From Phoronis australis (lineage: Eukaryota; Phoronida; Phoronidae): DNA of 59,152 nt. Position numbers and translations under genes: made by a program. Positions 36,701 to 51,700 of the stretch are shown here, piece by piece; position 1 is the first letter of the stretch; each line of letters begins with the position of its first letter. The notes beneath the pieces were generated by a model. The model saw only the letters and a program-made list of their open reading frames with translations. It searched no databases and was not told the DNA's origin. The DNA lies in the NCBI GenBank assembly GCA_002633005.1, contig NMRA01000197.1:665290-724441 (forward strand), read 5' to 3'.

Positions 36701-39700
36701 TGAAAGACGGAGAAGACTAGATATGAGCATTTACATACCCCTTCATAGGACTACATGGGTTTCAATAATAACTTTTGCATTGTTCTGAGAATCTCTTCAG
36801 CAAAATGTGGCATTAATTTTTGAAATAACAGTCGCGTATCTGAACAGCGTTCTGAGTATCTTTTCTCCATTTAACTCAGCATATGCATGAACATGTACAG
36901 AGACATAATGTCGAACCGCTAGTTCTCATTGAAACGATTTGGTCATTTGAAACCCAGAATACTTTATGTCATTCCAGTTGTCTGGTGGCAGTTTTCCACC
37001 TTAACCCAATCGGGCACAAAAATGACTATGACAGTCCACCCTTGGCCAGCAGTTGTGCCTAGTGTCACAAAGGTCATCGCACAGTATAGACGAATTACAT
37101 CTGAATCTTGGCTTCAATTTGGAGGGGACATGACTCCTGCGTCAATGCTCTCTAGTGTTGTACTTGAAGAATCCGGGCTTCAACCAGGCATTCACGAATT
37201 CAGGGGTCATGTGACTTATGGAGATAGCAGTGTGGCTAGTACGACTGTTCAACGTAAATGGTTTTGCTCAGGTATGTTGCTTATCACACACGAACTCCAT
37301 TTACGTCGTTTATGGCCGCATAATCATATTTATGTGACCCATCATTTTGACCAACAAACGAAAAAGCGGGTAATTGGACGAGATGTGGCGAGACTTCTGT
37401 CGCATCCAAGTTCGTCAATACTAAATAGTAAGTAAATAAAATACTTTCATCACACGACTAAGTTTCATGTGGATAAGGGGACAATTTACTAAGCCCAATT
37501 TGGGTATTGTCACAGTGGTGCCTCGTCTAGCAAGAGACAATTCTCTCACTCAAAAGGCAAAATCACTACGACGAAATAATGTCAGCACCACCTTTCGATC
37601 AACTTTTAAATTTGTCTAACAAAATGTCAGACCACGGCCAAGGTCCCTACAGAGCTGCGATATTTCAGATGCCCGCAATTATTACATGATCACAAAAATT
37701 CATTCACGCAAAGAAAGCACTTCATGTTTGTGATTCATCTTCAGAACAACAACTCGCACGAGCAGCGTCACCTCTTAGTAGTAAATCATTTTCTAGAGTG
37801 GGTACCATTTGCTCTCACGAGATTGATAGTTTCTCCGCGGCAAGTTCCGGCGACTGTGTTGTGGGGGATGAACTACTAAGTTAGGCAGGTTTTTGTGCGA
37901 AATTTTAGTAAGGTAACACGCGCTATTGCGCGGTAAAGGAGGTACGTGTACATGTACGTCTTCCTGTGGAAATATGCTCTTCTGTGGCTGCTCCCAATTC
38001 ACTCCGCCAGTATTGGTAAGCTAGAAAGTTACCACAGAGAACCAACCAGGTGCCTTAGCTGATTAATAACGGAAGAATTTGGTGGAATGATCAAATGTTG
38101 ACTTTATCTCTCGCTCCACAAATACACACACGTACGCACGCACGCACGCACGCACACACACACGTGACACAACAACTATTGAATAGTATAGCAAAGACCG
38201 AGAGTTTTTTGATTTTTCGTTGAATATAGTAGGTACGGTACATATCAAACAATTGCAGCGTCCTCATAACAATACTAATAACGTTTTTGTCTGGTCAAAG
38301 GTCATTTAAGGTCAAATTACAGTGCTGACATGTACAAAGGTAATTAAACATTAAAAGAAGTAGAAGCTACGGTTCATTTGTAATAAACAAAAAGGTAAAC
38401 ACCTCGCCTGAGTTCTAAAAAATCATTTCATCGTAATTAGTTTTTCAAAGAGCTATACCAGGATGTATAGCTCATTGGCTTTGTTTATGTATATATACCT
38501 TTCAGTGGAAATGTACATTGCAAGTTCCTTTTTAAACAGTGCACTTGAATCTTTGTTTATAGTAAATATGGAACTTGAACCATACTTTGTAAAACCGCTT
38601 TCACCTGAACACCAAAGAGAACTGATTGTAAGTACAGTTTCAAACTAAGTTCAACACCATCTACGAGCAAATTATTTACATTATTCCAAAACTTTTGAGT
38701 TACATTATAAGACCACTGCTAAGGGACTATAGATTCACTTTCATCTTAGCAAATATGCACAATGAGCTATAGAATACGCCAATCCTGCGTAAGAATTTAG
38801 CCTGCAATTCCGTGAAGCAGCCGAAATTGGAACCATCTCAGACAAAGATTTTCAGTGAATGAATAGATATAGGAAAACATTGCATCATAATTCTGTAGTA
38901 TCCGGGATATTTAGTTTTTCACTCCACTTCAATTGACAATTTGTTTTTTTTTCGCAATTTTAAGAGACATTTACGTGATAAATTTTATTTACTCCTTTGA
39001 CATCTCCCAAAATACCTACAATGTATCTTGGACGACGCGGTAAAGTTACTTGATGCTTTTCCTCTCTGTGATGACCCCAGATATCATATAATAAGCTTCA
39101 TAGATCATAAATTAAAGTTACTTGAGTGGTAAAGTCAAATTTCTGTAGAAACTTCATACAAGTAATTAAGGAAACAACCATCAAAATTAAGTCGTGTACA
39201 TGAGTTATGCCTTTTTGAAACCACTGTTCATAGAAAACAGGCATAGTATCTGTTAATATATTCGAATTACCATAGAAGCTGATGAATACCATCTTTTTCG
39301 GGAACTAACAATCTGAATTCAAGGACAAATTGAAAGACTTCTTTCCAAAACACGTTAGAAGTCATTTGAGACATCTTTGTAAAATAGAAATCCTCGAACA
39401 ATAAGTAATTATTTGAAACTCTCGATAACAGACCATTTGCTACAGCTGCCCATGTACTTGTAATACTTTGACAAAGTAGTCTACGAAAGTTAATTTAATG
39501 GCTTTCATAAACGAAGTGACGTCAATAATTGGGGCTCCACCAACATTTGAGCCATAATCTTGCAACAATTTTTCCGTTTTACTGTTCCATACTTAATAGC
39601 AGAACAATTCATTCAGTTGCTTCAGGAAAGCCTGTGAAGGAGACGGGAGACGTCTAAAAAGACGTAAAAGTTTTGGGATAGTCATGGATTTCACAACTGT

Positions 39701-42700
39701 TATTCTAGCAAAAAGTTTCAAATTTCTTTTTCCTCACATGTCTATAGCCTTCTTTATTTCACCAAGGCTACTATTAAAATTAATATCTGGAATTTTATTT
39801 AAATCACTGAAGAATTGAATACCCAGTTAAGTGAATTCTGATGATGTCCATTTCAGTTTTACGCCACAACACATTTTTCCAAAGCTACCCTTCATAGATC
39901 CTATCCCAATACAAATTGTGTTTCTTCCAGGTCAGGCTTTAGACAAGAACATTTTGCAAATCGGTTTAAAATGTGAAGAGTTTTCCGCAGAAACTGCTCC
40001 GAGCAATTTAAATTTGCATACTTCATCAGTTTTTATTCCACCAGTCCGATCCGGATGCCTTTACTATTGTTGTCTATTCTAAAGAGCCAATCCATAATCT
40101 CTGCACATAGAATAAAAAGGTATGGTGATAACGGATCACCTTGCCTGCAGCCACGCCCTCTGTAAAAAGGTTTGACATGACACCGTTAAGTATAAAAAAA
40201 TTTGGCCACTCTGTTCAGTATAAAGCCCATTTTTTCATTGAGTCACAAAAAATACAGAAATTTAGAACTTTGTCAATAAAAGACCAAGACAAGAAGTCAA
40301 ACACCTTTTCGAAGTCCACCAGTACAAGCATGCCCGGTATATTAAACTGTTCAGTAATAAAAATGCAACAAGTCAAATGTCTGCTTTGTATTTTCTGCCA
40401 TAAAACGGCCAAAGAGAAAATACTTTTGGTCAGGATGTATTAACCATTGTATTACGGAAAAATCTCGTTGGGAAAAACAAGACGACAAACGCTTGTAACT
40501 GATGTTCAAGAAAGAAATAGGCCTCCATTTCTATATTACTTATCGGGTTATACCCTTTAGGTATGATGGTAATAACCCCCTATGAGTTTGGTAGGAAGCA
40601 TCAGTGTTCTGAAACTATGATTGTATGCTTTAATAAGATATTTCGCTAGGTCATTCCAGAAAAAAATTATAAGATTGTCTCTGTTTGACGTGCGTGATAG
40701 ACCGAGCTGGCAGAGGCAAATCGAAAATTACATTAACAAATGTTTTGAGAGGTTGGATTTTTTGTAAGTCTGATTATCCCACCTTTGCACACAGGTGATG
40801 AGATTAGAGGATGTAACAGTTAGATCCAAGCATCTGTGCCATTTTACTGTTAATTTTCTATAGTATACATCACCATCATCTAACAAGAAAGAACGGCTCA
40901 TTATGAAGGCTCTTTTTCTTAAAACAGCTAACACTGAGTTGCTACCGATACTCTTTTATTGGTCCTTGTAATGGCCGGTGCTCTGACCGATGACAGGGAT
41001 TTGCATTGATCTCGGTCTTACCTTATATGTATGAAGACATTCGATCTGCTATGTACATTGTATACAGCAATGCATGGAGCGACTGACTCGAGTTAGTTCG
41101 GAAGAAGGTACAAATCATTTCCAAGGTGGACACGATTTGTCCTCAAGAAGGGTTGTATTGTTGGCCAAAGTAAGGCAGTAAACTTGTATTTACAGCATTT
41201 GATACTAAAACGCATTCTTGAATGTGTCTGACTTGGCGTCTGTGTACCTTTGCAGTTTTCCAGCGATGTTTAAAATCAAACGCATCACAGTTGCTTAAAG
41301 GAGCATGCCACCCAAAAAACAACATAATTTGTATCAATTTAGATAGAGTAGTTCTACTCCATAACGACACGTACGGTTGCGTTACCTGACACCTGAGGGC
41401 AGACGGAGGTGTTGAAATTATCCAATGACGCAATCGGTTTCACACGCAGTCTTTTCAGCAGTTCACAACACGGGTTACTGGTGTCAGCTTATCGCTTGAA
41501 GTCATCGTTTAACACCAATAAATCATCAAAATTCGATGTAAAACCCTTAAAAACACACCGAATTCTTATAAAAAGTGTTGTTTTATTTCGCTCTTACGGA
41601 TTTATTGGTATTTGGACACACCGTAGCCTACAAAGTTCGGCAGGCCAAAAAGGTCCGTAGCAGGAGTTTGGGGTCGGACTAGATAATTTTGAAGTATTTC
41701 CGTGAGATACAGACAGGAGAACCTAGTGTTGTTGTGATTTTTTTGAGTTCTAAACACAAAACGCTTGTTAGCCTGGCTGGTGGCTCGGAGCACGATCAGG
41801 AAAGTCGCGGCCGGTCGCCGGGATTGACTCGTTATCCCCGCCAGTGGCTCGGGAACTGATCAGACATCACGAACAAGGCAAAGTTCAGTGGAAACTAAAC
41901 TTCCAGTCAAGAAAATACTATACTAGTGAGCCAAAGTAATGTGCACCTCATTATGTTGGTGAATTAGCCACGAAACTGCAAATCTACTTACTCGTCGGGT
42001 GCCGCGAATTCACCGGGTTTCGCTTTGGCCACAACGAAACGTATGATCGAGTTATTAGGTAAGCCAACATTCGTCAGGCACGGTCGTCTCGTCTGCATGC
42101 CACAGACACGGAGATGTTTCAGGGCCTCTTACTTGCTATTTACAGCGTACATTTCATTCTTCACTACCATGAGCCACTTTCTAAGCATTTCGGACTCTCG
42201 AGGAAGTAAAAAAAAACGTTATACCCGCTTTCCTCGCAGCTGCTTAGTTCGGACAAGCGAGAACGATGCAGCGCAACATAGCGGCATTCACTCTGCATAT
42301 GAACCACTGACGTCGCTAGCGTCGTTTCTCACCTTCCTCACAGGTTAACGCGACACCTCTTGGCAAGGTAAGGTCGACCGTATGCGAGGCAATGTGGATA
42401 TAGACCGATTAAGACGGCTAAAAAGACTAATTAAATCGGGTGGCATTGTCCTTTAAGTGAAGTATAACACAAATTAAAGGAGAATGCCACCCAAAAAAAC
42501 AACCTATTTTGTATCACTTTAGATCCAGCAGTTCTACTCGATAACGGCACGTTCGGTTGAGTTACCTGATACCTGAGGGCAGACGGAGGTGTTGAAATTG
42601 TCCAATTACGTCACTGGTTTTCCACGCAGTCTGTTCAGCAGTTCACAACACGGGTTACTGGTGACAGCTTAGCGCTTGAATTCATCGCTTAACAGCAATA

Positions 42701-45700
42701 AATCATCAAACTTCGATGTAAAACCCTTAAAAATACACCGAGCTCATATAAAAACGTGTTGCTTTATTTCTCTGTTACGGATTTATTGGTATTTGGACAC
42801 ACAGTAGCCTACAAAGTTCGGCAGGCCAATTTACCAAGGTCCGTAGCAGGAGTTTTGGGTGTGTTCGGAGATAAATTCGAAGAATTCTTCCGTAAAATAC
42901 AGACAGGAGAACCTAGATCTGTACTGTTTAGACTTGCGATTTTTTGAGTTCTAAACACACAAAACGGTTGTTATCTCGGCCAGTGGCTCGGAACCCGATC
43001 AGACCCGTAGCGGCCGGACTGACTCGTTATACCGGCCAGTGGCTCGGAACCCGATCATGCCCGTCGCGGGCGCCGGGACTGGCACGAACATAAACCAGCT
43101 TGAGTTGGAAACTAATCCTCCAGTCACGAAAAGACTTCAACAGTAAGCCAAAGAAATAATGTGCACGTAATTATTTATATGAATTAGCCACAAAACTGAA
43201 AATCTACTTACTTCGGGGGCCCCGAAGTCGGGTTCCCCTTCCACAGACCGTCAAGGCAAAGGTTGTACAGTAGCAATGATTTCAATAATGTATTTGTATT
43301 TCTGTAAATAAAGATTCCCTTAACATGTGACCATAGCATATAAAACTGAGTAATTGTTTCACAACAACTTTCTGTCAGCAAACACTGAATTAGCATGCGC
43401 TCACACGGCCTCGGTGCCCGGTCAATTACCTTCATTGCCGGCATCAACAACTCAGTGGTTTATTCATTGCTGGCTTCTCAACGTTTGCATTCACGAATAC
43501 TGCAAAGGCATTACAAATTGTATCTAATGAGGCAGACTTTGTTTCAGTTTTATATAAGCATCGGTTAGGATGAGAATAATTCATTTTGAAACAGAACGCA
43601 GAGTAATAAACATCCACATGGCAATTCGCCCGGCAGCAATCCCTTAGTCAAGAGCTCACCCGACGAAGACTTCACGGGTCGTATCGTTAGGTTTCACAGG
43701 CTATCAGTTCGAACCGGAAAACAATGATCAAGAAATACTAGAGAGGTGCCGTGAATATGCACAGGCAACAGAACGTATGGATAGTTCTTTAGTAAACAGG
43801 AACTCGTCAGAGAAATCCATTGTCGACGAAATGCCGGACACAGGCACGGAGATGTTTCACAGACTCTTACTTGCTATTAACAGCATACCTTTCATTCTTC
43901 ACTACCGCGAGCCACTTCCTAAGCATTTCGGGCTCTCGAGGAAGTCGAAAAAACGATATACCCGCTGTCTTCGAAGTTTCATAGTTCGGACAAGCGGGAA
44001 CGATGCACCGCAATATAGCGGCATTCACTCTGCAGACGAACCACTGACGTGGCTGCGTCGTTTCTCACCTTCCTCACAGGTTAACGAGACACCTCTCGGA
44101 AAGGTGAGGTCGACCGTATAAGAGGCGATGTGGATATAGACCGATTAAGACGGTAAAAAAGACTAATCAAATCGGTGGCATTCTCCTTTAATATAATGTA
44201 CACACACACACACACACACACACAGACGCACACACACACAAACACGAGTACCAGGCCCGTAGGAAGGAAAACATTATTGAGGGGGCACAAACCACTTTGG
44301 CTTCGCCACCCTACCCCCTTGCTATCGTCACCACCNCGTTCTCTGGATGTCACCATATTTGTACCGAACCCCACCCCCCACGTCCGCCATAAGTACGGGT
44401 AATACCGGGGATGCAGCCATCAGGATTTGAGTAAACGTGAACCAACAAACCAACACAGATTCACGGAGAGTAAGAATGCGTTTAGGCCCCGAGGGCAATG
44501 ACGGATAGCTGGGAGCTGCCTGAAGTAACTATAGTTGGGTCGAAGGTCAAGTTTCCTTTTATTATGATCCATTTTCGGAAAAATTTCATTTTATTATGGG
44601 GTTTCTTTGAAATAATTTCTGGAAAGGTGAGGTCCCGAGGTGCCTGGTATGAATGCCTTTGTGGCCGTTTCAGAATCCCTTGATCAAACACAGGCGGTAG
44701 TACCGTTTCTGGTTGTTGGAGAAAATGATACAGATTCTGTCCCAAAAATGTACACATTTCAACGTCTGGCGTTCAAATTTTGTTCTCGTGGGTAACTGAT
44801 ATTCTAAGCAGGCCTACTGGATGCTTACACCTTATTTTTAACGCGGGTGTGTCTGTCATGACCTGCTCCGTGCATGTGCTCACCTGGGTGCTCGGGGGGC
44901 TCGATGGCAAAGTGGACAAAAAGGTCCGCCTCAGAGAAAAATAAAATCCGAGAAAAAACAGACAAAAGGCAGGATACGGCGTATGCACAATTCATAGCCC
45001 TGAAGGAACCCCGTATTCGTTTGTTTTTTAGTAAAAGTCCACATCCTCAAAAATGCGAGCCCCCATACATTTTACGCTGGTTGCACGCATGCCGTGTGTG
45101 TAGTATGCACGGGAAATGCAAGCAAACGATTCAGTTTTGAAGAACAAAAATTCATTGCACAATACTACTGGAAACCAAAAACATCAAGAAAGCTCAAAGA
45201 CAGCCTTTCCAAGTTGATGACCAATAAATTAGATTTTATTGATTTAAGTACCTAAACTTCGTTTTTGATCTACGCTTTAAAAACTTAAACTCAGTAATCT
45301 AGTTCCTAAGCCATTAAACAATTCATTGTCCTTTGAATTGTGAGAACATTTTTGGACACATTGTTGAGCTGTCCGAAATTCATCAATTCTCTTGAGACTT
45401 ATTTCAGATAGACAGAAATCGTTTAGTGTACTTTTATATTTGGAGATCTGATCGAATTTTCCTAATGTCGGCCGCAATTAAATTCATTGAAGTATTGTCC
45501 TTTCTTACAAGATTTTAATTTAGCTTCTAATTCTCAAAAAATCATCTCTCATTCAGTCCACTTTCGAAGATACATAAACATGTAAATCAGAGAACAACAA
45601 ATTTGTTAATCAAAACGGAATGTTATAAGCAATTTCCGCATGCATGCTCGCAGTCTTTTGACGGGTAACCGGGGAAATATTGGAGATTGGGCGTTCATAG

Positions 45701-48700
45701 TGAGGTGTATTTTTGCTCTTTCCGAGGTATCTATGACGGTTCACGAATTTAACTTGACCTCAAGAAACGCGGAAATATGTGTTTAATTTGTTTATTACTG
45801 CGAGTAGTTGGGTACACTCGTTCGACATGTACATGATCACCCCAATGGTAGCCTCGATAGCGTTTTCACTTGTGGGAATTCCTTACAAACAACTCATAGT
45901 AATAATCTTCAAAAGAAATACTATTCTTGTGATAATATGGGAAACAGTAACATTATTTTATAACTAACCATCGGAAATAGTCCTTTTGTGTATTTAACAA
46001 ACAGCGGTCTTCATGTTCTTTAAAATTCCTAACTCCCTTTCGATGGCGACCAATCTTATTGTATTTTTTCACATTTTTTGGTTGTTTGGGTCGAATGCCT
46101 TGACACGGCTGTACTGCGCACGAATGTTTTTTTTTTTTGTTTTTGATGAATTTCTGATCACAATTTCCCTCGTAAATACTTGGCAGTGTCGGATTTACAT
46201 GTAAAGAGGGACAAATGGACATTTTTCCGAATTGCTCCACCGAGAGAGGGTCCCGTTTGAAATGGAACCCCTTAATAATGAAAAGTTAAACATTATTAAG
46301 CTTGGAAAGGGTGACAGTTCATTCCACTGTCTTGTGTTCAGACGACGGTGCAGGAAGTGACCGTCTTCAACAGGAAAGTTGGTTGCACGATTTCACAAAA
46401 AACAGGAAAATAGACGTAATCGATTCCAACGTTGGGTCCTGTCTCCGCTTACCCTTAATAATTTGTCAATAGAAATATGAAAACTGTGGTCATTTGAATG
46501 TCACCAATGGCCTCCTTCATACGTAGGCCCCTCTATGTGAAAACATCTATATTTTCAAAACTCAAGAAATGTGTAGAAATGGATGATATCTGTCAGGTCA
46601 TCACTTTTTCTCGCTTGGCTTTACAAATTTCGTCGATTTTTCGAAATATATGCATGAATCATTACGTGCACGTTTCCAAGTACATTTAGACGACCTGTGC
46701 TGCGAAAGCGGAGACCCCAACAACAATGTCCTGGCCAGGGTCCTCAAAAGGTAAACCGTGCACTGATACACAGTTGTAAAACGTTCTCTTGAGTCTTTTC
46801 TCTTATCCCCATTTAGTAGTCTTTCTTTTCTCGACTGTGCCCGCCCCACGCGTCGGTTTTACGGTTTAACCGTGACGCCTGAAAATTTTTGGGGGCCCGT
46901 GCCCTCCCCCCCGTTCCCCCCGCTTCCTACGCCCCAGCGTACGCGTACACACACACACACACTTACACAAATATACACATATGTATATGTATTGTAGGTA
47001 TTTTGTAAAAGTTTTTGCATTGAATTGTTTGTTATTTTATTGATCATGACATTCTTATTATAACCTGTACTTGTTTATTTGTGTATAGCACCATCGGATG
47101 TAGGGAATGTTGTTGGCATTTCAACTAAACAAGGATCTTCTACAAAAGCAACCGTAACAGTATCTTGGGATGTAAGTAGCCCTTGCCTGAAGTGTGACAG
47201 AACTACCGATAACATTACGTATTGTTCTGTACAGTGTATAGTCATTTGAAATAGGCGACAAAAAGCCATGCAATCCTTCAGAAGTACACTAGACAAAATG
47301 AATCTCTCTCGGGTTCAGGGTAAAGGTGTATTTATGGAGCGAGACTGAGAAGTGTTACTCTCCCGATGGAGGTCCATCCAATATTTCCGATGGAACAGTA
47401 GATGACTGATTTATTATACTACTAGATGCTTCTTTCCTGTGATTTATTCATTTGTTAGATTGGCATGTCTTTTCCAAATTCTATGTACTGCCTTCACTTG
47501 CTTGTTTACTTTGTTGGCGTGATCAGTGGTTTAGCTGGGAGTTAAATCGTAGACAGCAGCATAGCATTATTATACCTCAACCTTGTTTTGATAGAAGTCC
47601 CCATGCTCTTGTTTGACATTCCAGGCACCAACTTCACCTAACTGTGATTCCAACAACTTCTATCGCCTTTCGCTGAAAAAGAACGGTGTGACTCAGTGGG
47701 CAGTTGAAAAAACCACCACGTCACTGTCTTACACGTTCTACGACCTTGACCCATACACGAAATATGATGTTGGTGTTGTGGCAGTTAACAGTGGATCATT
47801 TGAGTCTACAATGAAAGCCATTGTTGTCACGACTTTCGAAACAGGTACATCATTTGATATTAACTAAAGATCGTTTACGGGAGACTTCAGAACACGTTGT
47901 ACGATTTAATGGCTTACTTTAAGTAGGCCTACATGATACCAAATCATGACGCCTGGAAATTTCAAAACAGTGCGCAATAAGAGAAGTGACAAAAGTTGAC
48001 AATGATTATTGTCAAATGAAATTAACACCAAATTACTAGTATTGTGCTACTGTTGCTGAACCTGATGAAAACGGAATTCTATACACCATTTTAGTTCCAT
48101 CCGGTCCTGTAACCAGCTTAACCGTGGCGTCACCCTCACCTTCTTCACTGTCTATCACGTGGTCTCCTCCCACACAACCTAATGGAGTCATCACTGGATA
48201 CCGAGCTGGATATAAGCTACTACAGAATATGGCATGTGACGTCCCATCTTCTGCCTTTGGTTATGTTCGTGAAACATTGGCAAAGACGACACATAGGTTT
48301 GAAAAACTTAATGAATTTACCAAGTATGCTATCGAAGTAGAAGCTCTTACATCGGTGGGATACGGGACTGCAGCAACACAAGAGATGACAACGAAAGAAG
48401 CAGGTAACAAATGAGATATTGATAAGTTGATAAGTGATAACTTAAAATTTTCAACAATTTGGTTACGCAGCTGACAGTAGGCAGTGGTACATCCTAATCG
48501 ATCATATAGGCCAATTTTTTGCAATTTACTATAAAATCTGGCTAAACTATAAAGTCACTTTACTGTATGTACCTTTTAGTGTAGCTGGTCACATTTGGAG
48601 ATGATTAAAGTTATAAAAAATTTCCAGCTGGAACAAACAATCCCGCAATTAACATTTTGTTGGATTAAACCCTCATTCGTTCAACGAAATTGTAAACCAG

Positions 48701-51700
48701 ATTTCGCTAGTGCTCAAAACGTGGTCGCCAAGGTCACTAATTTTGTGCATGGACAAAATAGCAATTCTCAACGAATTTGGTGACGAATGTGCCCTTCTAT
48801 GCTCAAAAGATACTTATAGCAACAACCCGTGGGTTGTTTAAGACATTGTGAGGTACATGTAGAACCTGTCATAAAGCAACCGACGGTTGACAGCACTCTA
48901 GGATGGCAACCGCCTGAGACAGTTTCGCAAGCTCAGTTCATGTCGTAACGATTATAACCAATGCACCCTTTCAGTGATGCAAGTACATGTATGTGTTCTT
49001 TACAACAATGAATGTATGAATTGGCTGCCGTGTTTTAGAAAATCTTTAAGCATTCAACGTCCTATATTACAGTACCAGGAGCTAAACCAGAGCTACAAAT
49101 TACAGCAATCACATCACGAAACTTCACCCTGTCATTCCGTATGAACTGTGAGGACGTCAATGGTGGTAACGGCAGCTACAAATATCAAATTGGAGACAGA
49201 GACCCTGTGCAAACTACAAGTACACATATAACAGTGACTGGACTGACACCCTATACCGTATACACAGTGCGTGCGGCATACTGTAACAACAAGGGATGTG
49301 GTCCTGAGAATGTTATTTTCCAGACGGAAACTGACCAGGAAGGTAAGGTGTTGGGGATACGACTATAAAAAGGAAGCAGACTAATTGCAGTGCCTTCAGA
49401 TTGTCCTTCAGTCACAATACATTCAGTACTAAACACTGTCAGGGATTATAAATTACTGACATGTATGCATTGCTGTTGTCAATGTGGGTGTCTCACACTG
49501 TACATGTAGCTAGAGTGCGAGTTACCTTTAATTTCTTTTGACGAGTTTTTGTTATACCAGTGCTTTGAGGTAAATCCGTTCGTCTGGAGAGCCAATTGGT
49601 CTACTCTTTTTAGTGACTAAAAACACACTTATGCTGTCGTAGAATCGCCCGGCGTGATCTCGATAACCTCAAATTACATCTCATTTCAATCTCTAGATAT
49701 TACCAACCACTCAGTCATCACTCAGGCTTCCTGATGTGATGTGACTGGAATTCCACCCGCGGCTGGACTCTAACAATTCTATCCAACTTGTTTGCTGAAC
49801 TCGGCAAAATATAGCAGTTACATAGTTGGCTGTGCTTCGGGAGCAAGTTTTCGGTTATACAGAAATTGTTAAACGCACGAAAAGTTACATGGTTAGGAAG
49901 CCGGGTCAAACTTAACTACAGAGGAATCCAGTAGTGATTCGATACAGGCTTTGCGATGGTTTTGTTTCACATTCTCAAACCTGGGAGTAATATGAACATT
50001 ATTATAGTCCTAGCTCAAACTGAGCTTTAGGGCACGCCCTCTTATCAGGGTACTCTAAGTCTAAGTACAAGCCCGGTTGCTTTTACACTATGACACTGAC
50101 ATTTAACTTGTGTCTGTTTGTGATGTCCAGTCTGAAATGATAGAGACGCAGGTTCGAGGAGTTACGTCCGCCGCCCAGTGTAAGGCTTCCAAGAAAAGAA
50201 CTATCACATATGTGAACTCGTCAAGCATGTTTGAAATACACGGTGCTTGAGTTTCTGATATCAAGCACAAGATTGTGGTGATACTCATGTTTGTAATTGC
50301 CCTTGTCTCCTCATGTTGATAACGTCACTATTTCATTGCCCTGAGACAGAAAACTTGTCTTTTCGAAAACAGCACAATACTGATCCTGTGTTTGTCGATC
50401 TATTTCACGTGCGAGGCTGCTTATCTATCACCACTAGTACACGCGCGCCCTCTAGTTAAAGTAAATTTTCCGAATAGCCTCATTGCTCCAGACCGTAAGT
50501 GCAAGACACTGTCCCGTCTGAAATGGGGTCCTTAATACGAAAGACTGTGCTAGTAAACGCTAGAAACGAATGACAGTTTAATCCCTCACCGGTGGCTTTC
50601 CTTAACATAAAGGAAGTTTTCAAAATCCGGAACATAGAATCAATTGATTCCATCGTTGGAGGTCCCTCCGTGAGCTGGAGGTAAACAAATACATGAAGAG
50701 GAAAATTGTGGCTAGGCATCTACTGGCTCCTACTAAGGGCTCTCTCCCTACATACATGTATGAATATATTTATAACTTAAAAAACAGAGAATGAAAACGA
50801 AATCATCAGGGAGCCTCTCCATCAATTTCTCTGAAATACACGAATTACTTTCTGCAAATGGTTTCACAGAAGATGTTGGACACAACTCCTCTCCCCATAG
50901 GTACACCCTCTGAAGTAAGATGAAAAGTATTGGGGTGGTGTTTCCGTGTTGACTTGATTGTAAAGTCTTCTCAGAGTACCCTTCCGGTGGCTGGGAGCTG
51001 ACTGATCAAACGGAAGCTCTAGTCGCAAAAGGCGAAAATCCTCCCTGTGTTCGACCAGCTGTTCTGTTGAAACACAACATTGCTGTGTCCAAGCAGATTG
51101 TCGTTAGGTGCTGTTTACATTGGTCCAAAACACATTGGAGTGGGTAGTGTTTCCGGAATATGAGCCAGTTGGGTGGGAGCAGACCAGAACGGATCCTAAT
51201 CATTACAGCCATTAAGTCAGCCGCGAAGACGGTCGTCCTCGCATCAGGGTGCATTTCAGAGAAGTACAGGAGTGCTTGTTGGACTGTGTACTGCTCATGA
51301 AGAGGCCATGGCAGCCACATCTTTCTGTAAGTGTCAGATCATTATAGCGGATCATGTGTCCCCAGCGTGTTCGGTTTGTATCCTGACAGAAGTAGCGACT
51401 ATTGACAATATCAAGGCATCATCCCCACCTAGATCTCCGAACGATTGGCAACATTTCCCTTCGGTGGCCCCCTCGGGCCAATATCACGTACTCTCTTCTG
51501 TACACTGCAACAACTGAGGGCTTTTCTCCTCGGTTGTCAATTGAAGCCACGCTGGTGAGTCGGCAATTCTGTGCTGACTTGACGTTGCTCCAAAGTTGTG
51601 GGAGGCTGTGGGGCCAAGTTTTTGAGGGGTGCTCTTGTCTGTCGGGTAATCTTCATAACTCTTTCGTAATGACTGCATGGAGAGGGTGATCCTTAGCTTG

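Noticed and set aside
36929-37435. A single 168-codon + strand gene
   Set aside because: Only 36978-37271 shows module-like sequence with flanking splice sites. The ends of the frame are intron read-through.
40728-40934. Independent minus-strand gene
   Set aside because: It sits at the upstream edge of the degenerate LINE in the same orientation and is better read as its decayed N-terminal RT region.
15808-44121. A conserved short protein in the three family B copies (KHFGLSRK segment)
   Set aside because: The similarity is that of the repeat itself. Frames are broken or start at different places and no protein family is recognised.
44175-44402. Histidine/threonine-rich frame across the CA repeat
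   Set aside because: Pure translation of a microsatellite, and the frame contains the ambiguous base.
44252-46937. A single 2.7-kb hAT element bounded by the two GTAGGAAG-type ends
   Set aside because: Sequence inside the two ends differs after about 15 bases and the interval contains unrelated repeats, so they are more likely separate fragments.
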